Assembly: GCF_039523555.1 (NCBI RefSeq)
Contig: NZ_BAAAFN010000014.1
Coordinates: 1 to 64,000 of the forward strand
Reading direction: 5' to 3'
Length of the DNA: 64,000 nt
Source of the DNA: Castellaniella daejeonensis
GTDB lineage: Bacteria; Pseudomonadota; Gammaproteobacteria; Burkholderiales; Burkholderiaceae_B
Below are positions 43,879 to 54,129 of the stretch, one piece after another (within the stretch, counting starts at the first letter, position 1; each line of letters starts with the position of its first letter). The notes beneath the pieces are model-generated. The model searched no databases, was not told the origin of the DNA, and was given only the letters and a program-made list of their open reading frames with translations. Both the position numbers and the translations under genes were made by a program.

Positions 43879-44924
43879 TCGATTCACTGGCAGCTCTGCT
43901 GGGCCTGGGCGCCCAGGACCCGGCCTTCTGGATCCCCCTGGCGCTGATGGCCGTGTTCTTCGCCACCGTCGCGGCGGGCGTGCTCCTGGACGGCTTCGAC
44001 ATCGGCGTGGGCTGCGTGTCCCTGGTGGCGCCGCCCGCCCTGCGGCCTCGCATGCTGTCGCTGCTGGGCCCCTGGCGCGATGCCAACGAATTCTGGGTGT
44101 TCCTGGGCGTCGGCTTGTTCGCGGTGGCGTTTCCCTACGCCTGGCCCCAGACCCTGGGGCGCCTGTACCTGCCGCTGTCGCTGCTTGCCCTGGGCACGAT
44201 GCTGCGTTCGGTGTGCTTCGAATGGCGCCTGCGGGCGCCGGCCGAGCACCAGGGGCGCTGGCAGTTCGGTTTCGGGGCGGGGGCCGTGCTGGTCGCGTTT
44301 TCCCACGGCTACATCCTGGCGCGGGTGGCGGTGGCCTACCAGCCGGGCGGGGGCAATACCGGCTTCGCGATCCTGATGGGCGGCTGCGCCGTGGCGGTCT
44401 ACAGCCTGCTGGGCGCCGCCTGGCTGATGATGCGCGAGGCCGGCGAACTGCGCGTGCGCGCCGTGGGCTGGGCGCGCCGGACCCTGCGCTGGGGGGCCGT
44501 GGGGGCCGTGGGTGTGTCGGTGGTGCTGGATTTCTCCAATGCGGGGGTGTTCCTGAAATGGGGCGACGGTTCGCACTGGCTGGCGGTCGGCCTGGTCTGG
44601 AGCACCCTGCTGGCGTGCTTCGTCCTGACGGAAATGACGCTGCAGCGCATGATCAGCCACAGCTATCGCGCCTCGGCCCTGCCCTATGCCCTGGTGCTGG
44701 TGATCGTGCTGATCGTGCTGGGCGGCCTGGCCTATAGTTTCTTCCCTTACCTGGTGCTCGACGAAATCACGCTGTGGGATGCCGCCGCGCCCGTGGCGAC
44801 CCTGCGCCTGGCCCTGTCGGCCGTGGTGATCGCACTGCCGGTGGCGCTGATCTTCAATCTCCGGGTGTACTGGCGCATGCTGGGCCGGTCGCGGCCGCCC
44901 AGCCCGCCGGATTTCAGGCCTTAG
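43875..44924 (+). CDS. CydB-like cytochrome bd subunit II homologue
   Basis: A 349-residue membrane protein paired with the CydA-fold protein by an ATGA overlap. CydB features are retained: LLDGFDIGVG near the first TM helices, the RDANEFWVFLGVGLFAVAFPYAW block (CydB D58 equivalent kept, the preceding Trp replaced by Arg), the LGTMLRSVCFEWRL segment, and the C-terminal LWDAAAPVATLRLA block followed by FNLRVYWRMLGR. Eight or nine TM helices are predicted. CydB has no haem ligands itself, so it could act only as a scaffold. With its haem-poor partner the complex function is unknown. Confidence 0.87.
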   Translation: MIDSLAALLGLGAQDPAFWIPLALMAVFFATVAAGVLLDGFDIGVGCVSLVAPPALRPRMLSLLGPWRDANEFWVFLGVGLFAVAFPYAWPQTLGRLYLPLSLLALGTMLRSVCFEWRLRAPAEHQGRWQFGFGAGAVLVAFSHGYILARVAVAYQPGGGNTGFAILMGGCAVAVYSLLGAAWLMMREAGELRVRAVGWARRTLRWGAVGAVGVSVVLDFSNAGVFLKWGDGSHWLAVGLVWSTLLACFVLTEMTLQRMISHSYRASALPYALVLVIVLIVLGGLAYSFFPYLVLDEITLWDAAAPVATLRLALSAVVIALPVALIFNLRVYWRMLGRSRPPSPPDFRP

Positions 44925-44937
44925 CCGCAGGGGCTGC

Positions 44938-46695
44938 ATGATGCGCGGGCCGGATCTGCACCTGCGTGCCGACGGTGCGGTCGCCATGCTGTGCTGGGCG
45001 GCGCTGGCCGGCGTCGGCGGCGCTCTCGTGACGATCGCCTTCCACGCCGGCATCCATGGAATCCAGTGGCTGTTCGCGGGGCATTCGGGGGCCATCACCC
45101 GGGTGACGCGCGACCTGCCCTGGTGGCTGCGCCTGCTGGCGCCGGCCGTGGGCGGTCTGTGCGCCGGGTGGCTGCTGGTGGCCGCACGGCGCGTTTCGCG
45201 CGACGCGCATTCCGACTACATGGAAGCCGTGGCCATCGGCGACGGGAAGATGTCGGTCCGCCAGGGCCTGCTTCGTTCGTTGTCCTCGCTGTGCACGGTC
45301 GCGACGGGCGGATCGATCGGCCGCGAGGGTGCCATGGTCCACCTGGCCGCCCTGTGCGGATCGGTGATCGGGCGGCTGTTGCGCTCTGGCACGGCCCATC
45401 TGCGCCTGCTGGTGGCCTGCGGCGCGGCGGCCGGGGTCTCGGCGGCCTACGGCGCGCCCATCGCGGGGGCCGTGTTCGTGGGCGAAATCATCCTCGGCTC
45501 CATGTCCTTCCAGAATTTCGGCCCGTTGCTGGTTGCCGCCGCCGTGTCCAACCTGGTCATGCGGCTGAGCGGCCACTACGAGGCGCTGTACGCCATGCCC
45601 GGGCTGGAAGCCGTCCCGCCCGGCCTGCTGCTGCCCAGCCTGGCCCTGGGCGTCCTGGCCGGGGTGGGCGCGCCGCAGTTCCTGCGCTGCATCCACGGGG
45701 TGAAGTCGCTCTTCGGCCGCACCGGCCTGCCGCTGCCCCTGCGCCTGGCCCTGGGCGGCCTGCTGCTCGGGGGCGTGCTGGTCGGCATGCCGCAGATGGC
45801 GGGCAACGGCTACAGCGTGGTCGTATCCCTGCTGCATCAGCCCCAGGCCTGGCAGGCCGTGCTCTGGATCCTGCTGTGCAAGGTGCTGGCGACGTCGCTG
45901 ACGGCGGGCTCGGGTGCCGTGGGCGGGGTGTTCACCCCGACCCTGTTCGTCGGCGCGGCACTGGGTTCGCTGTTTGCCCAGGGGCTGGGGGAGGTGTGGC
46001 CCGCGCTGTCGGGCCATGGCGCGGTCCTGACCCTGGTGGGCATGGGCTCCTTCCTGGCGGCCGCGACCAGTGCGCCCTTCATGGCGATCCTGATGATCTT
46101 CGAGATGACGCTCAGCTACCAGATGGTGCTGCCGCTGGTGCTGGCCTGCGTGGCGGCGTATTTCGTGTCGCGCGGCCTGGCTCAGGCGGTGATGTACCAG
46201 GTCACGCTGCATCACGAGGACAACCAGGCGCTGCGCCAGCGCCTGCGCCATGCCCGGCTGGACAGCCTGATGCGGCCGGCGGAAACCGTGATCCGCACGG
46301 ATGCGCCCGTGCGCCGGGCGCAGGAGATGTTCCTGGACTATCCGGTGAAGTATCTGTACGTGGTCGACGCCGAAGGCGCCTGGCAGGGGGTGATCGCCCA
46401 GCAGGACCTGACCCGCATGATGCTGGCCGAGACCGACGTGCAGTCCAAGGTCTGCGGCGAGGTGCTGCGCCTGGACTTCGTCAAGCCCCTGTATCCCGAC
46501 CTGAGCCTGGACGAGGCCCAGGCCCAGTTCAGCGCCTTCCAGGGAGAAAGGCTGCCGGTGGTCAGCCGCGACCGGCCCGCCCGGCTGCTGGGCGTGGTCT
46601 ACAAGTCCGACCTGCTGGAGCGCTATTCGCAGTTGAAACGGGCGCTGGACGGCGAGGCCGATTTCGTGCTGCCGCCGCGCCGCGAGCGTCCGTGA
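44938..46695 (+). CDS. CLC-family chloride channel or antiporter with C-terminal CBS domains
   Basis: A 585-residue CLC-family protein. About 10-12 hydrophobic segments and the conserved pore motifs GSIGREGAMV (Glu of GREG is the gate and proton site) and GAVGGVFTPTLF are visible. The TM part ends near residue 430, and the C-terminal part (about 440-575) shows two CBS-like motifs (DAPVRRAQEMFLDYPVKYLYVVD and later ERLPVVSRD). The Cl-binding GSGIP motif of typical antiporters is not obvious, which fits the ClcB-type subgroup. It follows the cydB-like gene by 13 bases and may be cotranscribed. The ATG at 44938 is followed immediately by another ATG (44941), which is equally good. Confidence 0.86.
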   Translation: MMRGPDLHLRADGAVAMLCWAALAGVGGALVTIAFHAGIHGIQWLFAGHSGAITRVTRDLPWWLRLLAPAVGGLCAGWLLVAARRVSRDAHSDYMEAVAIGDGKMSVRQGLLRSLSSLCTVATGGSIGREGAMVHLAALCGSVIGRLLRSGTAHLRLLVACGAAAGVSAAYGAPIAGAVFVGEIILGSMSFQNFGPLLVAAAVSNLVMRLSGHYEALYAMPGLEAVPPGLLLPSLALGVLAGVGAPQFLRCIHGVKSLFGRTGLPLPLRLALGGLLLGGVLVGMPQMAGNGYSVVVSLLHQPQAWQAVLWILLCKVLATSLTAGSGAVGGVFTPTLFVGAALGSLFAQGLGEVWPALSGHGAVLTLVGMGSFLAAATSAPFMAILMIFEMTLSYQMVLPLVLACVAAYFVSRGLAQAVMYQVTLHHEDNQALRQRLRHARLDSLMRPAETVIRTDAPVRRAQEMFLDYPVKYLYVVDAEGAWQGVIAQQDLTRMMLAETDVQSKVCGEVLRLDFVKPLYPDLSLDEAQAQFSAFQGERLPVVSRDRPARLLGVVYKSDLLERYSQLKRALDGEADFVLPPRRERP

Positions 46696-46776
46696 ACGCG
46701 CGCGGCGGCCTTGCGCGACCGCGCCGCGGCACGGTGATGGCATAATCCCGGTACTGGATATCGGAACAGCCTTTTC

Positions 46777-47838
<1,062 letters not shown>

Positions 47839-47860
47839 CCTGCCGGGCCCGCCCGGCAGG
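47839..47860. terminator. Hairpin between ruvB and the MFS gene (bidirectional, no T-run)
   Basis: CCTGCCGGGC (47839-47848) and GCCCGGCAGG (47851-47860) form a perfect 10-bp inverted repeat between two convergent genes. No T tract is present on either side. Confidence 0.45.
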
Positions 47861-47869
47861 GCGTGCCGC

Positions 47870-49048
47870 TCAGGCGTGCTGCTGCCGCGCCCGCGTGCGC
47901 CGCGCAACTTCCAGGGACAGTGCCAGCAGCCCGGCGCCGGCCAGGGCGAAGACCCAGGTGTCCCGGCCATGGTCGGCCACCCAGGCCGCCGCCATGACAC
48001 CCACCGACTGACCCAGGAACAGCACGCAGGCGAACAGGGACATGGCCATGCCGCGCGCGGCGGGCGCCATCTGCGTGGCCTGGGTCTGCAGGGTGTTGTG
48101 CAGGCCGTAGAAGCCGAAGCCGGCCAGCGCGCAGGCCAGCGGGGTCAGGGCCAGGGTGGGGGCATAGGCCAGGGATACGAAGCCGGCGCACAGCATCAGC
48201 CCGCCCAGCAGCGCCAGCCCGGGCTCGCCCAGGCTGCGCAGCAGGCGAGCGGCCAGGCGCGCGTAGACGAAGCCGCCGATACCGTAGCAGGCGGCGATGC
48301 CGCCTGCCATGGATAAAGACACGTCATGGTGGCGCTGCAGCGCGCTGGGAATGAAGGCAAGGGCGCCGAACGCCAGTGCGCCCTCGATCGAAGTGACCGT
48401 CAGGATCGAGCGGGCCGTGGGCGATGCAAGGATTTCCCGCAGCGCCTGCCGCGCCGGCAGCGCGGGGGCGGCGGCGTGGCGCTGCCGCGATCCATCCAGC
48501 GCGGCCTTCAGCAGCAGTCCGCCGGCCCCCAGGAACGCGGCCGCCAGCGCCAGGAAGGTATGGCGCCAGTCGGACCATTGGGCAATCAGGCCGCTGAGCC
48601 ATTGCCCGGCCAGCACGCCGGTCACGCTGGCGCCCACGAGCCGGGCCAGGACGGTCTGGCGGGTTTCGTAAGGCACGTTGTCGCCGATCCATGCCATCGC
48701 CAGCGGAAAGATGCCGGCTGCGCAGGCGCCCGACAGGATGCGGGCCAGCACCAGCTGGTCCAGGCCGGCGGCCAGGAAGGCGAGGCCGTTGCCGATGACA
48801 CAGGCCAGGGCGCACAGCGCGATGATCCGCAGCTTGCCGTAGCGGTCGCCCAGGGGGCCGAAGCACAGCTGGAACACGCCGTAGGCGATGGCGAATGTGT
48901 ACACGGTCCGGGCGGCTTCGCCGGTGCTGGCGGCGAATTCCGCGCCGATCGCGGGCAGCAGCGTGTCGCAGGCCCGCATCGACGCGATGCTGGCGAAGCA
49001 GCAGGCGCACAGCAGCCAGGTGATGGAGGCCTGAGTCCTGAAGGTCAT
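47870..49048 (-). CDS. Major facilitator superfamily transporter
   Basis: A 392-residue membrane protein with twelve predicted TM helices. The helix 2-3 loop shows the MFS signature as GPLGDRYGKLRII, and the AARILSGACAAGIFPLA block follows. The protein is close to Bcr/CflA or AraJ-like drug-efflux MFS carriers in size and pattern, but no substrate can be named. ATG 49048 opens at the first TM helix (MTFRTQASITWLL). It follows recQ by 59 bases on the minus strand; no regulator gene is adjacent. Confidence 0.85.
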   Translation of the reverse strand: MTFRTQASITWLLCACCFASIASMRACDTLLPAIGAEFAASTGEAARTVYTFAIAYGVFQLCFGPLGDRYGKLRIIALCALACVIGNGLAFLAAGLDQLVLARILSGACAAGIFPLAMAWIGDNVPYETRQTVLARLVGASVTGVLAGQWLSGLIAQWSDWRHTFLALAAAFLGAGGLLLKAALDGSRQRHAAAPALPARQALREILASPTARSILTVTSIEGALAFGALAFIPSALQRHHDVSLSMAGGIAACYGIGGFVYARLAARLLRSLGEPGLALLGGLMLCAGFVSLAYAPTLALTPLACALAGFGFYGLHNTLQTQATQMAPAARGMAMSLFACVLFLGQSVGVMAAAWVADHGRDTWVFALAGAGLLALSLEVARRTRARQQHA

Positions 49049-49107
49049 GGGGCGTCCTGGGGTGTCGGGAACCGGGGATCGATGGCGCGCCGTGCCGGTC
49101 CGGGCCG

Positions 49108-51027
49108 CTAGTCGCGGATCTGCCCGACGCAGGCGACCACGTCGGGACCGTAGATTTCCAGCTTGCGTGCTCCCACGCCGCTGACGCCGGCCAGTGCATC
49201 CAGGCTGTCGGGATTGCGCAGGGCGATCTCGCGCAGCGTGGCGTCGTGGAAGATCACGTAGGCCGGCACATTGTGTTCGCGGGCCGTGCGCGCGCGCCAG
49301 GCGCGCAGGTGCTCGAAACGGGCCAGGGCATCGGGGGGCAACGCATCCAGCTGCGCCGCCGTGGTGGTGCGCTGCCGGCTGGGCCTGGCGCGTTTCGTGG
49401 CCACGGGCCGCAGCATCAGGGTACGCTCGCCCTTCAGCACGACACGGCTTGCCTCGGTGAGCGCGAGGGTGCCGTAGCCTTCCAGGTCCACCGTCAGCAG
49501 GCCCAGCGCCAGGGCCTGGCGCAGGATGCCGCGCCAGGCGTCCGCCGACAGGTCGGCGCCCACGCCGAAGACGCTGAGCGTGTCGTGTCCGTGCTGCTTC
49601 ACCCGGTCGGTCTCCTGGCCGCGCAGGATGTCGATCAGGTGGCCGCCGCCGAAGCGCTGGCCGCGTTCGCGCCACAGGCGGTAGACCGCCGAAAGCAGTT
49701 TCTGCATCGCCACCGTGCCGTCCCAGGCAGCGGGCGGCTCCAGGCAGGTGTCGCAGTTGCCGCAGGGCTCGATCTCCTGGCCGAAATAGGCCAGGAGATC
49801 CTGGCGGCGGCAGGTGACGGTCTCGCACAGGGCCAGCATGGCATCCAGCTGGCGCATCTGGCGGCGCTGGTGCAGGGCGTCGCCCTCGGAATCGTCGATC
49901 ATGCGCCGCTGCTGCACCACATCCTGCAGGCCGTAGGCCAGCCAGGCGTCGGCGGGCAGCCCGTCGCGTCCGGCGCGCCCCGTTTCCTGGTAGTAGCCTT
50001 CGATCGATTTGGGCAGGTCGATGTGGGCGACGAAGCGCACGTCGGGTTTGTTGACCCCCATGCCGAAGGCGATGGTGGCGACCATGACGATGCCGTCCTC
50101 GCGCAGGAAGCGGGCCTGGTGTTCGGCGCGGGTCCGGGCGTCCAGGCCGGCGTGGTAGGGCAGGGCGGCGATGCCGTTGCGCGACAGGAATTCCGCCGTC
50201 TGCTCGACACGCGAGCGCGACAGGGCGTAGACGATGCCGCATTCCCCGGCATGTTCGGCGCGGATGAAATCCAGCAGCTGGCGCCGCACCTCGTGCTTCT
50301 CGACGATGCTGTAGCGGATGTTGGGCCGGTCGAAGCTGGCGACGAACTGCGGCGCGTCGTCCAGCGACAGGCAGGCGACGATATCGGCGCGCGTGGCGGC
50401 GGTGGCGGTGGCGGTCAGGGCGATGCGCGGCACGCCGGGCCAGCGCTCGGCCAGCAGCTTGAGCTCCTGGTATTCGGGCCGGAAATCGTGGCCCCACTGC
50501 GATACGCAGTGGGCCTCGTCGATGGCGAACAGGGCGATCCGGCCGCCGTCGAGCAGTTCCAGGCAGCGCGGGGTCAGCAGGCGCTCGGGCGCCACGTACA
50601 GCAGGTCCAGTTCGCCGCGCAGGTAGGCGCGCTCGACCTCCCGGGCCTGGCCGGGCGTCTGCGACGAATTCAGGAAGGCCGCCCGCACGCCCAGTTCCAG
50701 CAGGGCGTCGACCTGGTCCTGCATCAGGGCGATCAGCGGCGAGATGACGATGCCCGTACCCGGGCGCACCAGGGCGGGGATCTGGTAGCACAGGGACTTG
50801 CCCCCGCCCGTGGGCATCAGCACCAGGGCATCGCCGCCGCCGATGATGTGGTCGATGACGGACTGCTGCTCGCCCCGGAAGGCCTCGTAGCCGAAGACTT
50901 CGCGCAGGGCATCCAGCGCGCTTTCGTAGCGCGGCGCCGCGGGCGGCGGCGCGTGGCGGCCGCCGTCCGGAAAGTCCAGGGGCTGGCCGTCCTCGTCCCA
51001 GAACGGCATCAGGGCTTCTTCGTGCAT
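49108..51027 (-). CDS. recQ: ATP-dependent DNA helicase RecQ
   Basis: A 639-residue RecQ helicase with the standard order: helicase core (about 40-370) with Walker A PTGGGKSLCYQIP and DEAH box IDEAHCVSQWGHDFRPEY, RecQ-Ct zinc-binding domain (CETVTCRRQDLLAYFGQEIEPCGNCDTC), winged helix, and C-terminal HRDC domain (LDALPPDALARFEHLRAWR). It unwinds recombination intermediates. The ATG at 51027 or the ATG at 51009 could be used. It starts 13 bases after the ruvA stop on the same strand. Confidence 0.95.
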   Translation of the reverse strand: MHEEALMPFWDEDGQPLDFPDGGRHAPPPAAPRYESALDALREVFGYEAFRGEQQSVIDHIIGGGDALVLMPTGGGKSLCYQIPALVRPGTGIVISPLIALMQDQVDALLELGVRAAFLNSSQTPGQAREVERAYLRGELDLLYVAPERLLTPRCLELLDGGRIALFAIDEAHCVSQWGHDFRPEYQELKLLAERWPGVPRIALTATATAATRADIVACLSLDDAPQFVASFDRPNIRYSIVEKHEVRRQLLDFIRAEHAGECGIVYALSRSRVEQTAEFLSRNGIAALPYHAGLDARTRAEHQARFLREDGIVMVATIAFGMGVNKPDVRFVAHIDLPKSIEGYYQETGRAGRDGLPADAWLAYGLQDVVQQRRMIDDSEGDALHQRRQMRQLDAMLALCETVTCRRQDLLAYFGQEIEPCGNCDTCLEPPAAWDGTVAMQKLLSAVYRLWRERGQRFGGGHLIDILRGQETDRVKQHGHDTLSVFGVGADLSADAWRGILRQALALGLLTVDLEGYGTLALTEASRVVLKGERTLMLRPVATKRARPSRQRTTTAAQLDALPPDALARFEHLRAWRARTAREHNVPAYVIFHDATLREIALRNPDSLDALAGVSGVGARKLEIYGPDVVACVGQIRD

Positions 51028-51040
51028 GCCGGCTCCGGCC

Positions 51041-51625
51041 TCAGCCGCGCGCCAGGGCCTTCAGGGCCTGGCGGATGCTGTCGGACACGCTCAGGCCTTC
51101 GGGCAGGGTGCTCATGGCGCGGCGGGCCTCGGCGGCGGAATAGCCCAGGGCCTGCAGGGCATTGAGCACGTCGCTGCCGCCCGTGGCGGCGGGCGCGCCG
51201 TCCGGGCGGACCTGCCCCGGGATGGCGCCGAGCTTGTCGCGCAATTCCAGCAGCAGGCGCTCGGCGGTCTTCTTGCCGATGCCGGGCACCTTCACCAGGC
51301 GGCCGGATTCCTGATGCTCGACCGCGTCGGCCAGGTCTTCCACGCTCAGACCCGAGAGCACGGCCAGGGCCGTGCGCGCGCCGATCCCGCTGACCTTGAT
51401 CAGGGCCCGGAAGGCGCTGCGTTCGGCCGGCGTGGCGAAACCGTACAGGACATGGGCGTCTTCGCGGATCGCCAGGTGGGTGAGCAGGGTCACGGACTGG
51501 CCGACGGGGGGCAGCTTGTAGAGGGTGCTCATGGGCACGTCGATCTCGTAGCCCAGGCCCCCGGCCTGGACGCAGATCGTGGGGGGGGACAGCTCGATCA
51601 GGGTGCCGGTGATGCGGCCGATCAT
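51041..51625 (-). CDS. ruvA: Holliday junction-binding protein RuvA
   Basis: A 194-residue tetrameric junction-binding subunit. Domain I (OB fold) starts MIGRITGTLIELSPPTICVQAGG; the helix-hairpin-helix segments KVSGIGARTALAVLSGLSVEDL and KVPGIGKKTAERLLLELRDK are clear; and the C-terminal RuvB-interacting domain (ALQALGYSAAEARRAM) is present. It lies 61 bases after ruvC on the minus strand, with recQ next. In most bacteria ruvB follows directly; here it does not. Confidence 0.96.
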   Translation of the reverse strand: MIGRITGTLIELSPPTICVQAGGLGYEIDVPMSTLYKLPPVGQSVTLLTHLAIREDAHVLYGFATPAERSAFRALIKVSGIGARTALAVLSGLSVEDLADAVEHQESGRLVKVPGIGKKTAERLLLELRDKLGAIPGQVRPDGAPAATGGSDVLNALQALGYSAAEARRAMSTLPEGLSVSDSIRQALKALARG

Positions 51626-51686
51626 GGCGGACTCCGTCGTTCGGGGTGGGTGCGGGGCGCGGCCCGCATGGGGGATCCGGTGTCCA

Positions 51687-52235
51687 TCAGGACACCAGGC
51701 GTCCGGTGCGCAGGCGCCGCCGGCCCGTGGACAGGGTTTCGGGCGCCAGCGCCTGCAACCGTCCGGCCAGCGGCGCGCAGTGGGCATGGCAGATGGCGCA
51801 GGCCAGCGCATCGGCGGCGTCGGGCGCCGGCTCGCCATCCAGCGACAGCAGATGACGCACCATGGCCTGGATCTGTTCCTTGGAAGCCCGGCCGGTGCCG
51901 ACCACGGCCTTCTTGATCTGCAGGGCGGTGTATTCCTGGACGTCCAGGCCGCAGTCTGCCAGGGCGCACAATGCGGCGCCGCGCGCCTGGCCCAGCAGGA
52001 GCGTCGAGGCCGGGTTGGCATTGAGAAAGACTTTTTCCAGCGCCGCCTGGTCCGGCCGCACATCGCGGGCGACCTCGCGCAGGTTGTCCAGGATCACCTT
52101 GAGGCGTCCGTGCAGGGGCAGGGCGGGCGGCACCACGATGGTGCCGCTGGCCACGTAGCGCAGCCGCGCGCCCCGGGCCTCGATCACGCCGAAGCCCGTG
52201 CGCCGCAAGCCCGGATCGACCCCGAGGATGATCAT
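51687..52235 (-). CDS. ruvC: Holliday junction resolvase RuvC
   Basis: A 182-residue RNase H-fold endonuclease that cuts Holliday junctions. Acidic catalytic residues are in place: Asp7 in LGVDPGLRRTGFGVIE, the Glu in AALEKVFLNANP, and the C-terminal Asp pair in DAADALACAICHAH. Start ATG 52235 shares one base with the purH stop (TGATG), so translation is coupled to purH. Confidence 0.95.
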   Translation of the reverse strand: MIILGVDPGLRRTGFGVIEARGARLRYVASGTIVVPPALPLHGRLKVILDNLREVARDVRPDQAALEKVFLNANPASTLLLGQARGAALCALADCGLDVQEYTALQIKKAVVGTGRASKEQIQAMVRHLLSLDGEPAPDAADALACAICHAHCAPLAGRLQALAPETLSTGRRRLRTGRLVS

Positions 52236-53830
52236 CAGTGCCGGAAATGGCGGGCGCCGGTGAAGACCATGGCGACGCCGCGTTCGTCGGCCGCCGCGAT
52301 GACCTCGTCGTCGCGGATGCTGCCGCCCGGCTGGATGACGCAGGCCGCGCCGGCGTCGGCCACCACGTCCAGGCCGTCGCGGAACGGGAAGAAGGCATCC
52401 GAGGCGACCGCCGAGCCTTGCAGCGTCAGGCCCGCCTTCTCGGCCTTGATCGAGGCGATGCGGGCCGAGTCGACGCGGCTCATCTGGCCTGCGCCCACGC
52501 CCAGCGTCATGCCCTGGCCGCAGAATACGATGGCGTTGGACTTGACGAAGCGGGCCACGTTCCAGGCGAACAGCAGGTCTCGCATCTGTTCGGCGGTGGG
52601 CGCCAGGCGGGTGACCACGCGCACGTCGGCCTCGGTGGCCTGCAGGTTGTCGGGATCCTGGGCCAGCCAGCCGCCGCCGACGCGCTTCAGGTCGAAGGGG
52701 TTGTGGGCCGAACCCAGGGGCACTTCCAGGACGCGCACGTTCTTCTTCGCGGCCAGCAGGCTCAGGGCGGCGCCGGTGTAGGCGGGGGCGATCAGGACTT
52801 CCAGGAACTGCTCGCTCACCGCCCGCGCGGTCTCTTCGTCCACCGGGGTGTTGAAGGCGATGATGCCGCCGAAGGCCGAGGTCGGGTCGGTCTTGAAGGC
52901 CTGGCGGTAGGCCGACAGGGCGTCCGCGCCCAGGGCCACGCCGCAGGGGTTGGCGTGCTTGACGATGACGCAGGCGCCGGCCTGGAAGCTGCGCACGCAT
53001 TCCCAGGCGGCATCGGCGTCGGCGATGTTGTTGTAGGACAGCTCCTTGCCCTGGATCTGGCGGTAGCCGGCCAGCAGGCCCGCGCCCACCTGGGCGTCGC
53101 GATAGAAGGCAGCGCCCTGGTGCGGGTTTTCACCGTAGCGCAGGGATTGCTCGCGGCGCATCTGCACGGTCAGCACGCGCGGCCAGGTCTCGCGTTCGGG
53201 GACTTCGGAAGGGGCGGGCTCGCGCGCCGCCAGGCTGCTCAGGTAGGCGGCGATGGCGCCGTCGTAGGCGGCGGTATGGGCGTAGACCTTGGCGGCCAGC
53301 TCCAGCCGCAGGCCGTAGGACGGCTGGCGGGCCGGGCCGTCCATGTCGGCCAGCACGCGCGGGTAGTCGGCGGGGTCGATCACCACGGTGACGCCGCCGC
53401 CATTGGGCGAACCGTGATTCTTGGCCGCCGAGCGCAGCATGGCGGGCCCGCCGATGTCGATGTTCTCGATGGCGTCGGCCAGGATGCAGTCCGGCCTGGC
53501 GACCGTCTGCTGGAACGGGTACAGGTTGACCACCAGCAGGTCGATGGGAGGGATGTCCTGCTCTTTAAGCGTCTGCAGGTGCGCGGGGTCGTCGCGCCGT
53601 GCCAGCAGGCCGCCGTGGATGCGCGGATGCAGGGTCTTGACGCGGCCGTCGAGGATTTCGGGCGAACCGGTGTGGGCGGCGACCTCGGTGACCTTCAGGC
53701 CGGCCTCGGACAGCAGGCGGGCGGTGCCGCCGGTCGACAGGATGGCGACCCCGCGTTGAGCGAGGGCCTGGGCGAATTCGACGATGCCCGATTTATCGGA
53801 CACGGAGATCAGTGCGGTCTGGATGGTCAT
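52235..53830 (-). CDS. purH: Bifunctional AICAR transformylase/IMP cyclohydrolase
   Basis: A 531-residue enzyme for the last two steps of IMP synthesis. The N-terminal cyclohydrolase (MGS-like) part has ALISVSDKSGIVEFA and TGGTARLLSEAG; the C-terminal transformylase has RYGENPHQGAAF, KHANPCGVALG and the TSAFGGIIAFN substrate loop. The length matches the family (529). It lies between fis (41 bases upstream) and ruvC (overlap), the dusB-fis-purH-ruvC order seen in many betaproteobacteria. Confidence 0.97.
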   Translation of the reverse strand: MTIQTALISVSDKSGIVEFAQALAQRGVAILSTGGTARLLSEAGLKVTEVAAHTGSPEILDGRVKTLHPRIHGGLLARRDDPAHLQTLKEQDIPPIDLLVVNLYPFQQTVARPDCILADAIENIDIGGPAMLRSAAKNHGSPNGGGVTVVIDPADYPRVLADMDGPARQPSYGLRLELAAKVYAHTAAYDGAIAAYLSSLAAREPAPSEVPERETWPRVLTVQMRREQSLRYGENPHQGAAFYRDAQVGAGLLAGYRQIQGKELSYNNIADADAAWECVRSFQAGACVIVKHANPCGVALGADALSAYRQAFKTDPTSAFGGIIAFNTPVDEETARAVSEQFLEVLIAPAYTGAALSLLAAKKNVRVLEVPLGSAHNPFDLKRVGGGWLAQDPDNLQATEADVRVVTRLAPTAEQMRDLLFAWNVARFVKSNAIVFCGQGMTLGVGAGQMSRVDSARIASIKAEKAGLTLQGSAVASDAFFPFRDGLDVVADAGAACVIQPGGSIRDDEVIAAADERGVAMVFTGARHFRH

Positions 53831-53871
53831 GTCGGCAACTGGGGAGGATGGGAAAAACGGAATGAGCGGCC

Positions 53872-54111
53872 CTAGGCCTGGATCTGGTGCGCCTGGAGCT
53901 TCTTGCGCAGGGTGCCGCGCGTGATCCCGAGCATGTCGGCCGCGCGCGTCTGGTTGCCCCCGGTGCGTTCCATCGCGACTTCCAGGACGGTGCGTTCCAC
54001 GCACAGGCCGACCATGGAAAGCATGTCGTGCGGGGTGGACTCGCCCAGGTCTTCGAAATAGCGCTCGAGCTGTTCGCGGACGGCTTGTGCCAGGGGGGTG
54101 GTGGTGCTCAT
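53872..54111 (-). CDS. fis: Fis-family nucleoid-associated DNA-binding protein
   Basis: A 79-residue Fis-type protein. The C-terminal helix-turn-helix is clear: NQTRAADMLGITRGTLRKKLQ. The N-terminal part is shorter than in E. coli Fis (98), as is usual in betaproteobacteria. It may regulate rRNA, tRNA and other operons. It follows dusB by 18 bases on the minus strand, the same dus-fis pairing as in Enterobacteria. Confidence 0.95.
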   Translation of the reverse strand: MSTTTPLAQAVREQLERYFEDLGESTPHDMLSMVGLCVERTVLEVAMERTGGNQTRAADMLGITRGTLRKKLQAHQIQA

Positions 54112-54129
54112 GTTGGATCGATCTGAGAA

